Positions 1 to 13,500 of a stretch of 64,000 bases of DNA are shown here, piece by piece; within the stretch, counting starts at the first letter, position 1, and each line of letters starts with the position of its first letter. The position numbers were made by a program, and so were the translations under genes. Source of the DNA: Maea johnstoni (Eukaryota > Annelida > Polychaeta > Spionida > Magelonidae); the NCBI GenBank assembly GCA_963942565.1, contig OZ012687.1:8653876-8717875 (forward strand), in the 5' to 3' direction. A model generated the notes under the pieces. It saw only the letters and a list, made by a program, of their open reading frames with translations, had not been told where the DNA came from and ran no database searches.

Positions 1-1436
1 TCAACTCTTTCATAGGGCATCCACTTTAAATTACAAGATAATATTAGTCCAAGAAATAAATTGAAATGGGTAGCTAGAATAACCTGATTACTCAAAACAT
101 TATTGCTGATTGTAAGCAGAAAAACGAAATAAAAGAATCTTGTTTTTATAACAAATTAAAGAGTCATATATATGGAATTTTAAGCTTTTTCAGATTTAAT
201 GTAATTCAAAGTTAATTCAATTAGATAATTTGCACAATACTACCTTTGTTATTTATGGGTTGTGTGCTCTTACATTACATAAGCTATGATGAATCATTTA
301 CAATTTGAATGAAGGAATAGCAATGGAATTTTTCTAATGACCCAAAAAGGGAAAAGTGAATTTTTTTTCTTGTCTTTTAAGCTTTTTTATTAGTATTTTT
401 AGGTATTCTTTAACCCCTTGCAAATCCTTGACATAATGATATAATCATGTGTGTGCCAAAATAAGTGTAAATGCATTACTTGAGGAGATTCATGTGACTG
501 GCAGGACAGTAGAATTGACAAAAAACTTGTCAGAATTTACAAAAACATTGTGTCCTTTATCAAGATTCATCTGAGCAGGGCACTTATAGTATCTAGATGA
601 GGTGAGGTAGTAAGAAATGAACACATGGTTCAAGTTGTAATTGATATGAGATAAGGTGTACGCAGATTGAATTGGTACTTGTACCTAAGCGACACATATA
701 TAAAATTTTGGCAGATCCAAATTTAGTAAGATATAGACATTATGATCTTGGATTGGCCAATTACTTTATACTTTGGATGAAGCAGTCTTTTTGGTAGTCA
801 ATAGTAAAAGAGGGAACCTTTTTTTTTAAATATTGAAGAGCAATGAGTATATCAGAAAACTGGTCGTTGAACTTCTAAAATTGAGACCTTTATTAAGATG
901 TGTCAGAAAGAGCCCTTCATCCTGAATGTAGATAAAGAAAAGTAATATAGATGTACCATGTTACCTTAATTGGCTAATTATTATGAAATGTTTATACTTT
1001 TACAGACATTTATTATGAATAATGTAATAGATACTTACATTTTGTTAGATAGGTAAAAAGATTGTAGGGTATATACAACTTTTTTAACTCATTCTAGAAG
1101 CCAGAAAAGAATGTAATCAATCAATGATTGCAATTAACAGGTGCTGGAATCCAGCACAATAAGAAACATTACACATGTAAATTAATCTGTTGTGTTTGAA
1201 TAACTATTTCTTTGTTTTGTTCTTCTAGTCTTTTTAACAAAAGGAGAGGAGAGAATCTGTAATCAACTTATATTTAAATTTCAGCATAATCAGAAGTATT
1301 CAGTAGTGTTTAAGTAAAGATTTAACAATAAAATGCAAGTAATTTGTCTCCTGAAATTCACATCTTATTCAATAAACAAATATTCCAACAAAGCTATAAA
1401 CTTCTAGATGAACACTTAATAAAAAACCATTGCCAT

Positions 1437-1577
1437 CGGAAGTTGGGCTGGGCTGCTGTATTATCTGGGTCATCGGAAGTTGGGTAGCCCATCTTAAGAT
1501 GGGCCAGCAAAATCCAGCCCAACTTCCGATCGGAAGTTGGGCTTGGCCCATCTTAAGATGGGCTGGATCGGAAGTTG
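1437..1577. repeat. Cluster of nested perfect palindromes
   Basis: Five copies of CGGAAGTTGGGCT-like sequence in both orientations alternate with two copies of the 18-bp perfect palindrome GCCCATCTTAAGATGGGC (1487-1504 and 1546-1563). A 28-bp perfect palindrome lies at 1516-1543, with half-site AGCCCAACTTCCGA. A TA repeat interrupted by CTTTG follows directly (about 1587-1638). It looks like a fragment of a hairpin transposon or satellite. Confidence 0.7.
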
Positions 1578-2383
1578 GGCTGCAACATATATATATATAT
1601 ATATACTTTGTATATATATATATATACTTTGTATATATATAGCTATATAGATGAATACACTTTTCAATATGAATGTATCATTTTAGAAGTAAATTGAATT
1701 TTTAGTCACTATGTATCACTTTAGTTGAATCAGTGAATCAACTCTTTTGCAATAAAATGTTCAATGCAGTATATGGTATGAATGTATAGTATGTATTATG
1801 TGTTTCCAGGGTCACTTCCAAACTATATACCTTTCCCTAACTATATATACATTTCATACCAGATAGTATAAGAAACAGTTCAAGGGTTCTAATAGAATGT
1901 CATCCTTCAGTTCCTAATTTTTCATTATCTCAAGGGGGGAGACTTTTGTATTTGCAGGTACAAGCTGATATTCTAGTTTGAGAAATATTTGAAAAATAGG
2001 TAAAATCATGAAAAAAGGAGCAGAAAAATACTGTTCCCATTGGATGTAAAAATCACTCATCAAAGAGTTTATAAAAAAGAACATGAACCCTGAAGTGGCA
2101 ATTTTTGACCAAACTTGTTAGGCCACTGAATTTGTGCAATCAAATTTTGAAAAGGATAATCTGCCTTGTTGACTTGTCTATATATAGGGACTAAGGTCAA
2201 GCAAGGCAATTGCATTGGAAAATCTTAGGCTAATAGAAGTTGTAAGTCTCTTATAGCTAGATAATGTTTACATATTGTTTGTTAATGTTTATTCAAACTT
2301 TGAATTTCAATGAGACACATAAATTTCCAATATTTTGATAATTAATGGCAAATTAGTAGAAAACCCATCATTTGCACTATCAG

Positions 2384-2620
2384 TGTGACTTTGTCACAGT
2401 GGGCAGATGTGACTTCGTCACAAGACTTTGTCTGACATTTTGCTCAATAAAGTAATTATTGGAGATCATTTTCACTCAATATTTAGTTTTGTCATAGAAA
2501 ACAATATTTTAAACCAAACCATCTGAGAAAACTTTGAAAATTCTGAAAAGAACAGTCATGTTATGGGGGTTCGAATTAAAGGGCTAAAATCAGGTGCTAA
2601 TTTTCTGTGACTCTGTCACA
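2384..2620. repeat. Three copies of a 15-bp dyad TGTGAC-N3-GTCACA
   Basis: TGTGACTTTGTCACA (2384-2398), TGTGACTTCGTCACA (2408-2422) and TGTGACTCTGTCACA (2606-2620) differ only in the central three bases. The first two are 24 bp apart. Dyads of this kind can bind dimeric transcription factors, but no factor is identified and this may simply be a repeat fragment. Confidence 0.45.
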
Positions 2621-3349
2621 GTCAACAAAGTTCCACTTTTGGGTATAAAAAAATTAAGTAAAAAAACACTACTGGGAGGGTACATTTGTAAGCTTTACGT
2701 GTTTGTCATCAAAAGGCCTTTCATGCAATATATCCTTTATATAGGCTTAATTATCAAATAGAAGCAGAGTAGAGAAAAAACTAAATTAAAAAATAATCCC
2801 ATAAGCTACCTTAATACAGCTTTATATACTTAAACTTGTACATTGATCTCCTAGCTTGCAGATATGATAAATTGAAAGACCCGGCTAAAAGTCCTTAAAT
2901 TGTAATTCTATTTCCTTTATCATTCTAGAACCTATGTATCTATGCCACATTTGCCATTCTTCAGATTTACATACAAAACTTAAACAAATATAATGCATTA
3001 AGGATTTACCTGTTGCACTGGGCGGACTGACAAGTAGAAGCGATGAACTGATGAAGTGAGTCAAACTTGTCGGACGGCTTATCGAACTACTGGCGCTCTC
3101 ATGCGGGGATAATTCGAACTACTATGTGGAGTAACGAAATGTTCACTCAGATGGATACCTACGGCAGAATCATCGACAACAGATGGCATCTCTTTTCCTT
3201 TTTAAATTTTGTTATATCGTCACCTTTTCTGTCATATTCATGCTAGCTGTGATTGACGAAGAAACCCTAGGGAAAATCACCATTTACTGCAAAATCACAG
3301 TCAAATTCCTCAAAACCTGTTGTCAACATACATACAAATATATTTCTCA

Positions 3350-3425
3350 CATACCAGCATTCAAACTCGCACTGGTGAGATTAGTGACAGTGCCTTAGAC
3401 CAGTTGGCTATCGAGCCATACCCCA
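3350..3425 (-). repeat. tRNA-like SINE head
   Basis: On the minus strand the sequence has an A-box-like stretch TAGCCAACTGGTCTAAGGC (3392-3410) and, about 25 bases further on, a B-box-like GAGTTTGAATGC (3357-3368). The A box resembles Leu/Ser (type II) tRNA genes. The acceptor and T stems do not pair well enough for a functional tRNA. A tRNA-derived SINE or tRNA pseudogene is the better reading; the SINE body would run towards lower coordinates. Confidence 0.4.
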
Positions 3426-5197
3426 ACTAATGACAGATGAATTCGAGACATTCATGCCTAGCTTTGTCTCTATCACAAACTCAAATTTCATGTCATCACC
3501 AAAAATATCTATATTATCTCGCAGCTTTAAACAGTATACCAATTGGCATCAACTATTAATTGGATTAAAAATGCTTTAGAATCAAAAGCATTGATAAAAC
3601 TTATCACACTGTTGACCTTTTGACAAATATAACATGTACTTGTAGGCAGCAGATCTTAATTGCTGCATAACCCTAGTTAAGGTCACATCAGGGGGTCAAC
3701 TGATATACCCTGCTTGCAATCAATATGTGTGCTATATTTTTGAGAGAGGGCCATTGACAACCAAAGTGCAGGACTGATTACGCTGCAGGCGTGTTGGTCA
3801 TGCTGATTACACATCCAGAATGATACGTGTCGATTGTGCATTGGGTTTAATGTGATTGTATGGTAATTGGCCCCTGCTGCATCATCCTGGTATCTACCTG
3901 TCTATTTTGACTGCAGACTGAGGCTGACTTCATGTCTACAACCAATCTAAAAATATCTAGTATTTATGAATACCAGGTAATGAAAAATCACATTTTTTCT
4001 GGCAAAAACTGCGATTGATGTTTGATTCTGGAAAAAACACAGGTAAGATGTAACTCAGGACTGTTACCAGCTGCTACCAGGACTGCAGGCAAGGACAATA
4101 AATGAGAGTATTTTTTAGTGTGGGGGGGGGGGGAAGCGTGTCACCGCCCGTATAAAAGATATGCAATATGCAGATCAGTGCAGAAGTGGAATTATATGCA
4201 TTTTTCTGCTACTCTCAGCTTTCATTTGCCAGATCCAGATGAAGAACCTTGTTGAAAAGACTTGCTGCGGAACTGTCAAATTTATTTATTTGGGAACACT
4301 TTTCTGGATCGAAATGAATGAATGTCAAAAACAAATAAGTATATGTAAAGTCTTGGATGACTATAGAATTATTTGTTTAAATTGCACCAATAAGTTGATC
4401 CATGTGGTAACGCTATATGTACATAGTGGCTGCTTCCACGAATCCACAAGCGTCAGCAAACAACCTACCGTTGGTACTACAACAATGCGGCATTTAATCA
4501 CTTGCATTTCCATTTAGAGGTCTTTCTCCTTTTTTTAAACGCGGTCGTACAAATGCCTTTACTTATTATACAATAAGTTAATACTTTTGGTGAAACTGTT
4601 TATGTATTAGGTAAGTGTCGACAATTTGGATCTGGAGGACTTTAGATATGGTTCTTGTCCAATTATGTTTTACTTTCATTTTAAACATCTGAGTGATCAA
4701 TGACAATGTATCTTGAAAGTTGGGATATGCATATGGGCCCATAAACGTGGACGTGTGGCATTGAAATGCTCTCTGGCAATCACAGCATCCATTGTGGCTT
4801 GTCTTGTATCAAATTACTCATAATTTTTTATCCTCTTAAGAATTGCCAGTATTGCAACAGAGTTCAGTGAGCATGAAGCACTTGTTTGAGCCAGTATTGT
4901 GTTTATTTCAGGAGTAGGCCTATAAATAATAGTTTGTAAACAAACTACTTGTGCACTTCAAACATTCTGTGAATATCTTCCTTTAACATGGGGCTATGTG
5001 GCAGTGGAATTGTTACATGAATAGGGTTCAGACCTGAGGAAGTATGCATGACAAAAACTACTATGAGGCCTGGAGATAGGTACATGTAACATCATTACAT
5101 GAAGGGAGTCAAACTGAAACTGAAAGGCCCGGGAGTAATTATATGACTAATGAGCTCTCCGTAGGTCCTCCCTTGGCAGTTGAACCTGTGAGCCCAG

Positions 5198-5392
5198 GGT
5201 CTTAGCCACTATTTAGAAACTGGGTGCCCAAATTGGCAATTGTGAAATATTTGGGCATCCAAATTTTTAAGGGGGACCACAATATACAAATTTATCAAAA
5301 TAAGGCATGATATCCTTATACAATTTGGGTGTCCTTATAGGGGTGCTTTTTAAGGGTTTGATTGTCCAAAAGACCCCCTGCTGGCTAAGACC
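5198..5392. mobile_element. Short inverted-repeat element (GGTCTTAGCC family), copy 1
   Basis: It is bounded by GGTCTTAGCC on the left and GGCTAAGACC on the right, with inner inverted sequence reading 'ctgggtgcccaaa' and 'gattgtccaaaagacccc'. A longer relative lies at 39019-39315. Partial copies occur near 5455-5530, 6425-6505, 57761-57819 and 63145-63165. No coding capacity is seen. This is a MITE-like family common in this genome. Confidence 0.6.
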
Positions 5393-5818
5393 ATGTAGTG
5401 TGCCAAATGCGGTTTCGGATCCTTAAACGAACAACGTTGAAACAAACAAATAGTCTTAGCCAGCAGGGAATCTGGGTGTCATTTGGACACCCAATTCCTA
5501 AAAATCACTCTTCAGGACAACCAAATGTTTGGGGAGTAAAGTAAAATGTCATTTCCAACCATAGATTGCTGTCTATTGGCTTGACCAGAGATAGAGATCT
5601 AAGCATTTACAAATGAGCATGTGCGCCAAGAAAACTGGGCACTGAATATTTCCCTAAATAACACCTAAACTAGCCACATTCGAATCTTCACCTTGTTTTA
5701 TGATACTATCCTGTCTTTATTTTACTCAGATTGGTACCTACTTTGATGCCTGATTGGCACAATGTAAAAGGTGAGGCGAAGGAAAATCTCAAAATGACCG
5801 AATGCGCAAACTGGCAGT

Positions 5819-7873
5819 CAGACATGGGGTAATAAGTAATAGGTAATAGAAAAGTAATAGGTAATAGACCGATTTTCAAAGTAATAGCCTGTAATAATTA
5901 ATAGATAGTCAAAATCTTCAAGTAATAAGTAATTGTAATAGACTGACCCCAAGAGTAATAAGTAATTTTCTATAACTTTTCTATTACTTTCCCCATTTAT
6001 GACCAAAAAATCAACTGTTCAGTAAACAAGTCACTTTTCCATGACTCCATAGTTCTATCCATACAGATTCAGATTGTCACTCATTGTCTCAAAGAGCTTG
6101 CATTTGAAGTGAAGGATTGATTTCAGTAATAAGTCTGTGAAAAGGTTTAGTAAATCATCTGAAAGGCAGTACTTAGAATTTATTCCCTGCATCTCCTAAA
6201 GGGTAATGTTGTCTAGGTCTAGGTGCTTCAATCTAGGTCAGAGGCCAAAGGAATTGATTTAATTGCAATTTGATAAAGATAAGAATAGCTACCATTATGT
6301 GTACAATGGAACTGAATGCAAAGTGCTGTAGAATCCCCAATGAGAACAAGAAGGCTCTGAGGTTCAAGCTGCCCATCCTTATTCTCAGTTCCTCTCATAG
6401 GATAAGTATGGATGCCTTGCCTACAGGGTTTAAGACAGCAGGGTGTCTGGGAGTCATTTGGACACCCTAACCCTGAGAAATCACCCCTCAAGACATCCCC
6501 AAAATGTATGAGTTATTTCTCAGAATATTTCTCCTTGAAACGTTAAAGGCTACTTACAAGCTCAGTGTAATAGCCTTCATATTCACCTTTTAAAGAATAT
6601 TATAATATCAAAACTCATTAGGCACATTTCAGCAATTGTGCTCTAATTATGGTGACTTTGTAATGATCCCTTTGTCATATTGTGTTATTTAATATTAAAA
6701 TGATGAGATGGTCTCCTACAAACAATGTTTTCCCAATAGATATTGCTCAACATACATTCCAGCTTATTTCTGACTATATGTATGTGTCAAATAGTTATTA
6801 TGAGATATGAATACAATATGTGGACTTCCAGTTGGAACTGGTAGACTTCAAGACTTAGGGGTATCATCATTTCCATGAAAGATCTAGGTCGATGAACCCC
6901 CAGGTGATCAAAATTGCAATTATAACTTCCTGTAGCTACAGACACTGTCAATCCTCACCTGCACATGCATGTACATGAGGATTTTTGAGCATACTCTAAA
7001 CTCAAGGAGACCAAATGTTATGCTCATTTGTAAGGCTTTTTGGATGGGTGAGCGAGTTGTTTATCAGATTATATTGTATAGAGTATTGTGGGTTTGGTAT
7101 TTTCCAATATCTCTTTTAATTTACACACCTCTGTAGGCTTTAGGTTTTCAAGAGGCCTGCCTCAAGCTACACATAATCTCATATTGTCAAATGCATAGCA
7201 TACCTCCTTAGGTGGACCATTTTCTCAATCATTTTGTGAATGGGAGGTGATCAAACACCAGGGATCTTCTGCACATTTGTTCTATACTGAATTGCTGAGG
7301 GATTTTTGCATCACTCTTTGCTCCAGGACTTAAATACTAGGACACCCCTGTTTGCTTTCATCAATCAGTACCTTTGATTCAGATGAACCCGTTATTAGAT
7401 GAACTCCTGCACAAAGTAAACATATTTTTGTTGTCCACAAGGTATTTAAACAAAGCTGTGTCCACCTTGTGTATGGTAGACAAAATATTCATCATTACTG
7501 GGGTCAGTAATCTTTGTGGGATTATAAAAATACAGGTCCCCTTTTCCAGGTAGGGAACCCCTTTCTATTTTTGATATGTGTTTATCTACATTAAACTCTT
7601 CAATTCAGAACTATCAGCATATTAAAAAGTATGAAGCAGCTGTTATAAAACATACTCAGACTGAATAAAAGATAAATTATGACATTTTGACAAAGGGTCA
7701 CATTCACCGCAGCTAGAAAAGTAATAAGTAATTGTAATATATTACATTTCAAAAGTAATTGTAATAGGGATGGTGATTTTTAAAAGTAATTGTAATTGTA
7801 ATTGTAATAGGGCCAATACAAAGTAATTGTAATTGTAATATATTACTTTCAAAAGTAATTGACCCCATGCCAG
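5819..7873. mobile_element. hAT-like non-autonomous element, about 2 kb
   Basis: Terminal sequences CAGACATGGGGT and, in reverse complement, CTGGCATGGGGT continue inward into GTAATAAGTAAT/GTAATTGTAAT-rich stretches on both sides (5830-5990 and 7715-7860). The flanks share TGGCAGT (5812-5818 and 7874-7880), which fits a 7-8-bp target duplication. CAG-type termini and such duplications are typical of hAT elements. The interior has no transposase-like frame and contains a partial copy of the GGTCTTAGCC family near 6425-6505. Confidence 0.6.
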
Positions 7874-9219
7874 TGGCAGTGCACATAGTGAATTCTTGCA
7901 ATATTCTTGAGATTTTCCTTCACCTCAACTTTTTAATTATGACAAACAGGCATCTAACAATTGATATGAATAAAATAAAGGCAGGATTATGACTATATAA
8001 AACAAGGTATGATACACCAAATGTGACTGGTATCAGGTGTTCAAACAAGTTGGAGAATGGAGATATGAGTGCCCAGATTTCTTGGAGCACATTCTCATTT
8101 TTAAATGCTCGGGTATCTGATCCTGGTACAGACCAGATGCAATTACATGGTAGTGCTGATTAATGTGTGCAACAAAATGTGATAGATAACAGAAAAAAAT
8201 TATACAGTATGGTTAATGGGTCAATGGTAACATAGTCACAAGTATTTTTCTTAAAAAAGGAACACATTCATTAATGGATATTATTTACCAAGTCAGCCTG
8301 TGTTTTCATCCCTTAGACACCTGATTTATTCCACTTGATTGTTTTATAAGCCAAGCTAAAATAAAACCCACACCTTAGGTCTTTATGGCAATTAGTCGTG
8401 GAATCTCTGGCATCCTTTTGTTATCAGATAGCAATTGGTAAAGTGGGATGGTCAGCATGGAACAATTGTTCCCTAGGCAACCCTTGTTCATAACTGCATT
8501 TAACAGTTTTCCAGTTCTGCAAACTGAAAATGAGGTTACATAGGCAGCGAATTTGGTCCCCCAATCAGTCCAAAATTTGGAAGCAACCAGTCAACATAGG
8601 TAAGAGAGTGTATAAGGAATTGCCTATTGTGAAGAAAGTTGAACTCAGGTAGCAAAGCTGTGATACAGCTAGCTAAGGACCATGGAGTGTCAGTTGGAAC
8701 TGTGTCTAACGTGCTAAGACAAAAATATGAAGTAGAGTAGTAATATGAGTCTGATGTGAGTGCAGAGAGATGTAGTAAACTTGGTAAAACCAGCTATGAT
8801 GAACTGCGCAATTTGATGTGGGATTTCTCTCAAACATACAGAAGGTAAAACATTCCCATAAGTAGTCCCATGCTCCAGGAACAGGCCTGCGGCTATTCTG
8901 TTAAGATGTGACATGATGATTTCAAAGCCAGCAATACCTGATTCTAAGAGAGTCTGCGGTTGTCAGTGAGATTATATTTATCTGCATACATCTGACTTTG
9001 TATCGAAATCACCTGACCTGCATACATTGAACACTTATTCATTTCCTGTGTACGTGTAGAATGTTCAATGTAGAAAAGTTCCACAATTCAATACCTTATG
9101 TCAGAAATGGGTAGCATGCTACTGTACATAGTATTTTTTGAAGAAATGCTTATTAAAGGTGGATATAAAGTTAAAACTTGTTACTATAACTAAGTATAGC
9201 TTTTTTTTTTACTTTTCAG

Positions 9220-10294
9220 ATGGATTGAAATTTGCCACAGATTGGATTCTTTCAAGCTTACAGGCTGCAGTGAAACACCAGTTATCTGATGCCCTTCCAT
9301 CTCGAAATATGAGGGACATCACTTTATCTGACAATGATGTTGACATGTATGATTATGACATCACACAGGAACAGTTTACCTTCTTTTATAATCATAAAGA
9401 TACTTTTAAAAGGATGATGAAAGATCAGGTAAATATGTTTGAAAGTCCTTTATTTAGTGGTGTAATGCATTTATATGTTTGTTTGTTTACATCTTTTTTC
9501 AGGCAAAATCTGTGGGCCAGGCCTCTTTTTGCTTGGTTTATCACTTATTTTCCAATTTATGAATACACTACATTTTAAGAAAAAAACAACATTTGAACAT
9601 TTAAATTTCACTTCTAAAATTTAGTTTTAAAATTTCTATTTTACTTCTTTATTTTTAAGACAGAGCTGGCTGTTATTGCCACTTTTGACTAACTGGCACT
9701 GCCTGTAAATCTTAAAACATGTTTGATCATTTTCTTGTTAGTTTGTATCCATTAATCATTCTCTAATGCTGAAATGAAACATACTAGTTGGTAGAGATTT
9801 TTGTCCAGTTTTTGCATGTGTGCCTTAAAATATACTACAGGTGAACTTGGATATGACAGACTCATTGGGACCAGGAAAATTGGTCCGTCATATGCAAAAT
9901 CCGTCATATACATATAACACATAGTTGATATGCATGGGACTGGGACCAAGCATATTGTCCGTCATAGACAAAAGTCCGTCTTACAGTGGTCCGTCATACC
10001 CAAGTTCACCTGTATGTACAAGTAAATTAATTGCTAGATAGCAGCATTTTAAATTTTGAATCATTTGTTATTTATTTATTTGCTGGACAGTCAAATTTAT
10101 TCCACAAAATGTTTTGGTCTTAGCTATTATTGCTAATACTTGCTACTTGTAGCTGTGATGTTATTTTGTTTAGAATTTTCAAAAATATTTGGAAGATTAT
10201 CATCTATGTGCATGTTCATCCGTGTGTTGTGTGTGAGAGAGAGTGAGAGAGGAGTGTGTAAGCGTGCGTGAGAGAGAGGAGTATGTCTAAGCGG

Positions 10295-10389
<95 letters not shown>

Positions 10390-10502
10390 AGGGAGGGAGG
10401 GAGGGAGGGAGGGAGGGAGGGAGGGAGGGAGGGAGGGAGGGACGGGGAGGGAGGGAGGGAGGGAGGGAGGGAGGGAGGGAGGGAGGGAGGGAGGGAGGGA
10501 GG

Positions 10503-10566
<64 letters not shown>

Positions 10567-13500
10567 AACTATCATGCTTCTTTTTGCCTTTGCAGGGTAA
10601 GAAGTTCTGGACGAGGTTTGTAATTACCTTTAGGAGGTTCAGCGTCACTCTTGGAGTACTGAAAGACACACCTGGATTTTTTGAGCAGTACGAAGATGTA
10701 ATTGACCAGGCATTCATCTACATTCATGAACAGTTTGTTGATGGTGAGTATGTACACTAGAGGAGAGTCATCATCTGAAAGATGTCAGGTTTTAGTTTTG
10801 TGTAGCCCATTTTGATATTGTTAAAGATTTGACAATTATTTGTTTAAACTTACTATGTTGGTTTATTGTACCGCATCTTACACACTTTGAAAATCTTTTT
10901 TTTTTAAGCGTTGAACATGTTTGGAACAGAAAAGTTTCACAGTATTGCTGTAAGAGTATGTAGATGTTATGATAACAATATCTTTCTCAAAACAGACTGA
11001 ACAATATGGAAATAGGCAGGATTAATCCCATTTATAATGTACCACTCACCGGCATAGATATCACTTTAATGATGTTTATATCATACTTATTCATGGTCCG
11101 CAAACTAATGCTGCTGAAATGGTTTGCAAGTTATTAACCCATTCATGCTGGTTTTACAATTTTATGATTTTTGATTAGATATTACATGCACCAGTATTTT
11201 TATCACTCTTCATTTCAGCTTTGTCAATTTCTGTTTGTGTTTTCAGGTAAAGCCAGTGCAGCTGCCAACTTTATATCAGACTCTGCCATCATTGCCCAGA
11301 ACAGACATGCTATACACTACCTGGAATCAAGATCACATGGTAACTAAACTATTATTTATATTATTAGAGTAACTGCTAGCCTACATGGAATGACAAGCAG
11401 GGACATCGCTAGGCTTGTGAAGTCTGTCTTTGGGACAGGTAGTTTCCTGAAAACCTTCTTTTTGGACAAGCTAAAATTTTCAATTTTGGCTTAAGGGGGT
11501 AATCACAAAATTTTTTCCTAACATATAATATTCTAGGACATAGCTGAAATGTGAATTGCCCTGTTTGACACAATAGGCTATAACATATAAGGATTTGAAG
11601 TTGATAAGTAGTTAATTCTGGATGGGCAGAAGTTTGGGAATTGTAGTCTTGTAGAGTCAATTTAAAGATCCTGCCTGAGACCCTGATGATAAGTTCCTGC
11701 TTTTCTACTCAGATCTTTATATTTAACTTCATGCCTTGGTTTTAACTTTTTCTGAGGATGGTACTAAGGAATGTCACCCTCATAGCTTAAACAAGGAATT
11801 GAAAAGATCTCATAATGGTTGCCAGAAGAGCGAGGTGAGAATTTGATTGAGACAGACTCAGTTTTAAATTAGTATATACTATTCACAGGCACCAACATAA
11901 TTTTCAAAACTAACTTGCCACGCTCGGCAAGTTGTTAATGATTTTGACTTGCCGGACATAATTTTTGACTTGCCCGCAATAAGTTATAACATGCTCGAAA
12001 GGCATACAAGTATTGTTTATCATGTATTTAAATATTTGAAAACCATTTCCTTTTCAGTTTTGTTGCATTGTTTGTTCATTTCTGGGTATTTGGGCCATTC
12101 ACTATAAAAAAAAAAAGAAGAAGTTAAGTGTTCAGAAAATCAGCTTGCCCATTCGGGCAAGTGATAACTAAAATGTACTTGCCCGAAAGCCCTTTTTTCA
12201 AAAATTCACTCGCCGGGGCTAGTACTTATGTCGGTACCTGATTCAGTTAGCATGTGAAAGAACAATATATATCAACTCGCTGGTTTATGTGAAATTTTTT
12301 GAATGAATATGAGTGAAGGTTAATCAGTTCAAATGTTTTTTTCAGCCAAGAACCCCTTCTACAATAAGGACACAAGGGAAGTTTTCCGTGGGTTATTTGG
12401 ACAACCAAATGACAAGTTGGCGTATATCAAGGTTAGTATGGCAGCCTTAGTGCATGAGTATGGCTAATAGGTAGAATATTGTAATTGCTTGAGAGTCCCT
12501 TGAAGCAGGGCCTGCTGGGTATGCAGCAGTATCACCAGCTTGCAACATAGGCTTCTAAATGTGTGACAGGCCAAAACCACTGTTACAGGGCTCCACATTG
12601 GTGCTTGCCCCTGTTGCCCGAGGCAAGTAGAATTTGTAAATTAAAGTTGAAGGGCAAGCAAAAACTGTATCTTGCTTGCCCCGCTGGGCAAGTACGCTGT
12701 ATATATTTCAGGTTTACTTTTGAGACAAATATTGTAAACCTACCATGGGGTTCAAAATCTCATGATCCCATTTGCTTTGATTATAAGACGGCTAAGTTAA
12801 GCTAATTCAATGGGAATAGTGGCCTTATGACTTTAGAAGAGTATTATAAATTAGATGCATGAATGGGTGTCAGATCAAACCCTTTGACCCCCCCCCCCCT
12901 AAAAAAAATGAATAAATAAATAGTTCAAGTTTTCTTACCTGTTACCTGGTCTCTTTACAGGTCATCATACTGTTACCCCTGTACCTGCGGTTCAGTGGCT
13001 CTGTTTGTACGTGCCTGCGCCTGTGGCTGAGCGCTGAGGAGGTCCCAGCAAGCTTGCGGGACACCTGGTACCAAACGCCGCTCGCACCAGCTCCCTCTAG
13101 CGATACACAAACAAATCACAAAGCCAATATTGAGTGCGGCGAGGCGTGCCCCATCACCAAGAAGTTCCTGGAGGAGAAGCTGAACGGAGCACCGACCGGT
13201 CCTCTGTTTGTACCACAGTGGCGTGGAGGAAACCCACGGACCTGTGTGCCAGAGAACCCGCTCTACGATCCAGTCAACTATCCGGAAGACCGAGACTGGA
13301 GAGAGAACCTGAACGTCCCGCAATTTCAAAAATTCATAAAGTTTGTCGATGATCAGTTAATGAACTCTCACTGGTTGCAACATAAAAATGGCAAGTGTGA
13401 CAAGAAGAAGAAGAGGCATGGAAAGTCCATCGAACGAAAGAATAGTCCCGTAGAAGTCAGGACCATCAAGGAAGTCAGGACCATCAAGGAAGTGAGAACC

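Larger units (their letters stand above)
1..9219. other. Non-coding region upstream of the MYND gene
   Basis: No open frame here has convincing coding character together with splice signals; the longest (118 codons at 4161) is low-complexity and has no recognisable domain. The region holds the palindrome cluster, SINE head and transposon copies listed separately, and otherwise AT-rich unique sequence. The missing 5' exon(s) of the MYND gene should lie here or further left. The first recognised exon begins in phase 1, so at least one upstream coding exon must exist, but I could not choose one. Confidence 0.6.

Noticed and set aside
3350-3425. Functional tRNA-Leu gene
   Set aside because: A and B boxes are recognisable but the acceptor and T stems do not pair.
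4161-4517. 118-codon frame
   Set aside because: No domain, no splice context and AT-rich composition.
10133-10717. Long Ser/Leu/Pro- and Arg/Glu-rich frames
   Set aside because: Artefacts of the GA/GGGA microsatellite.
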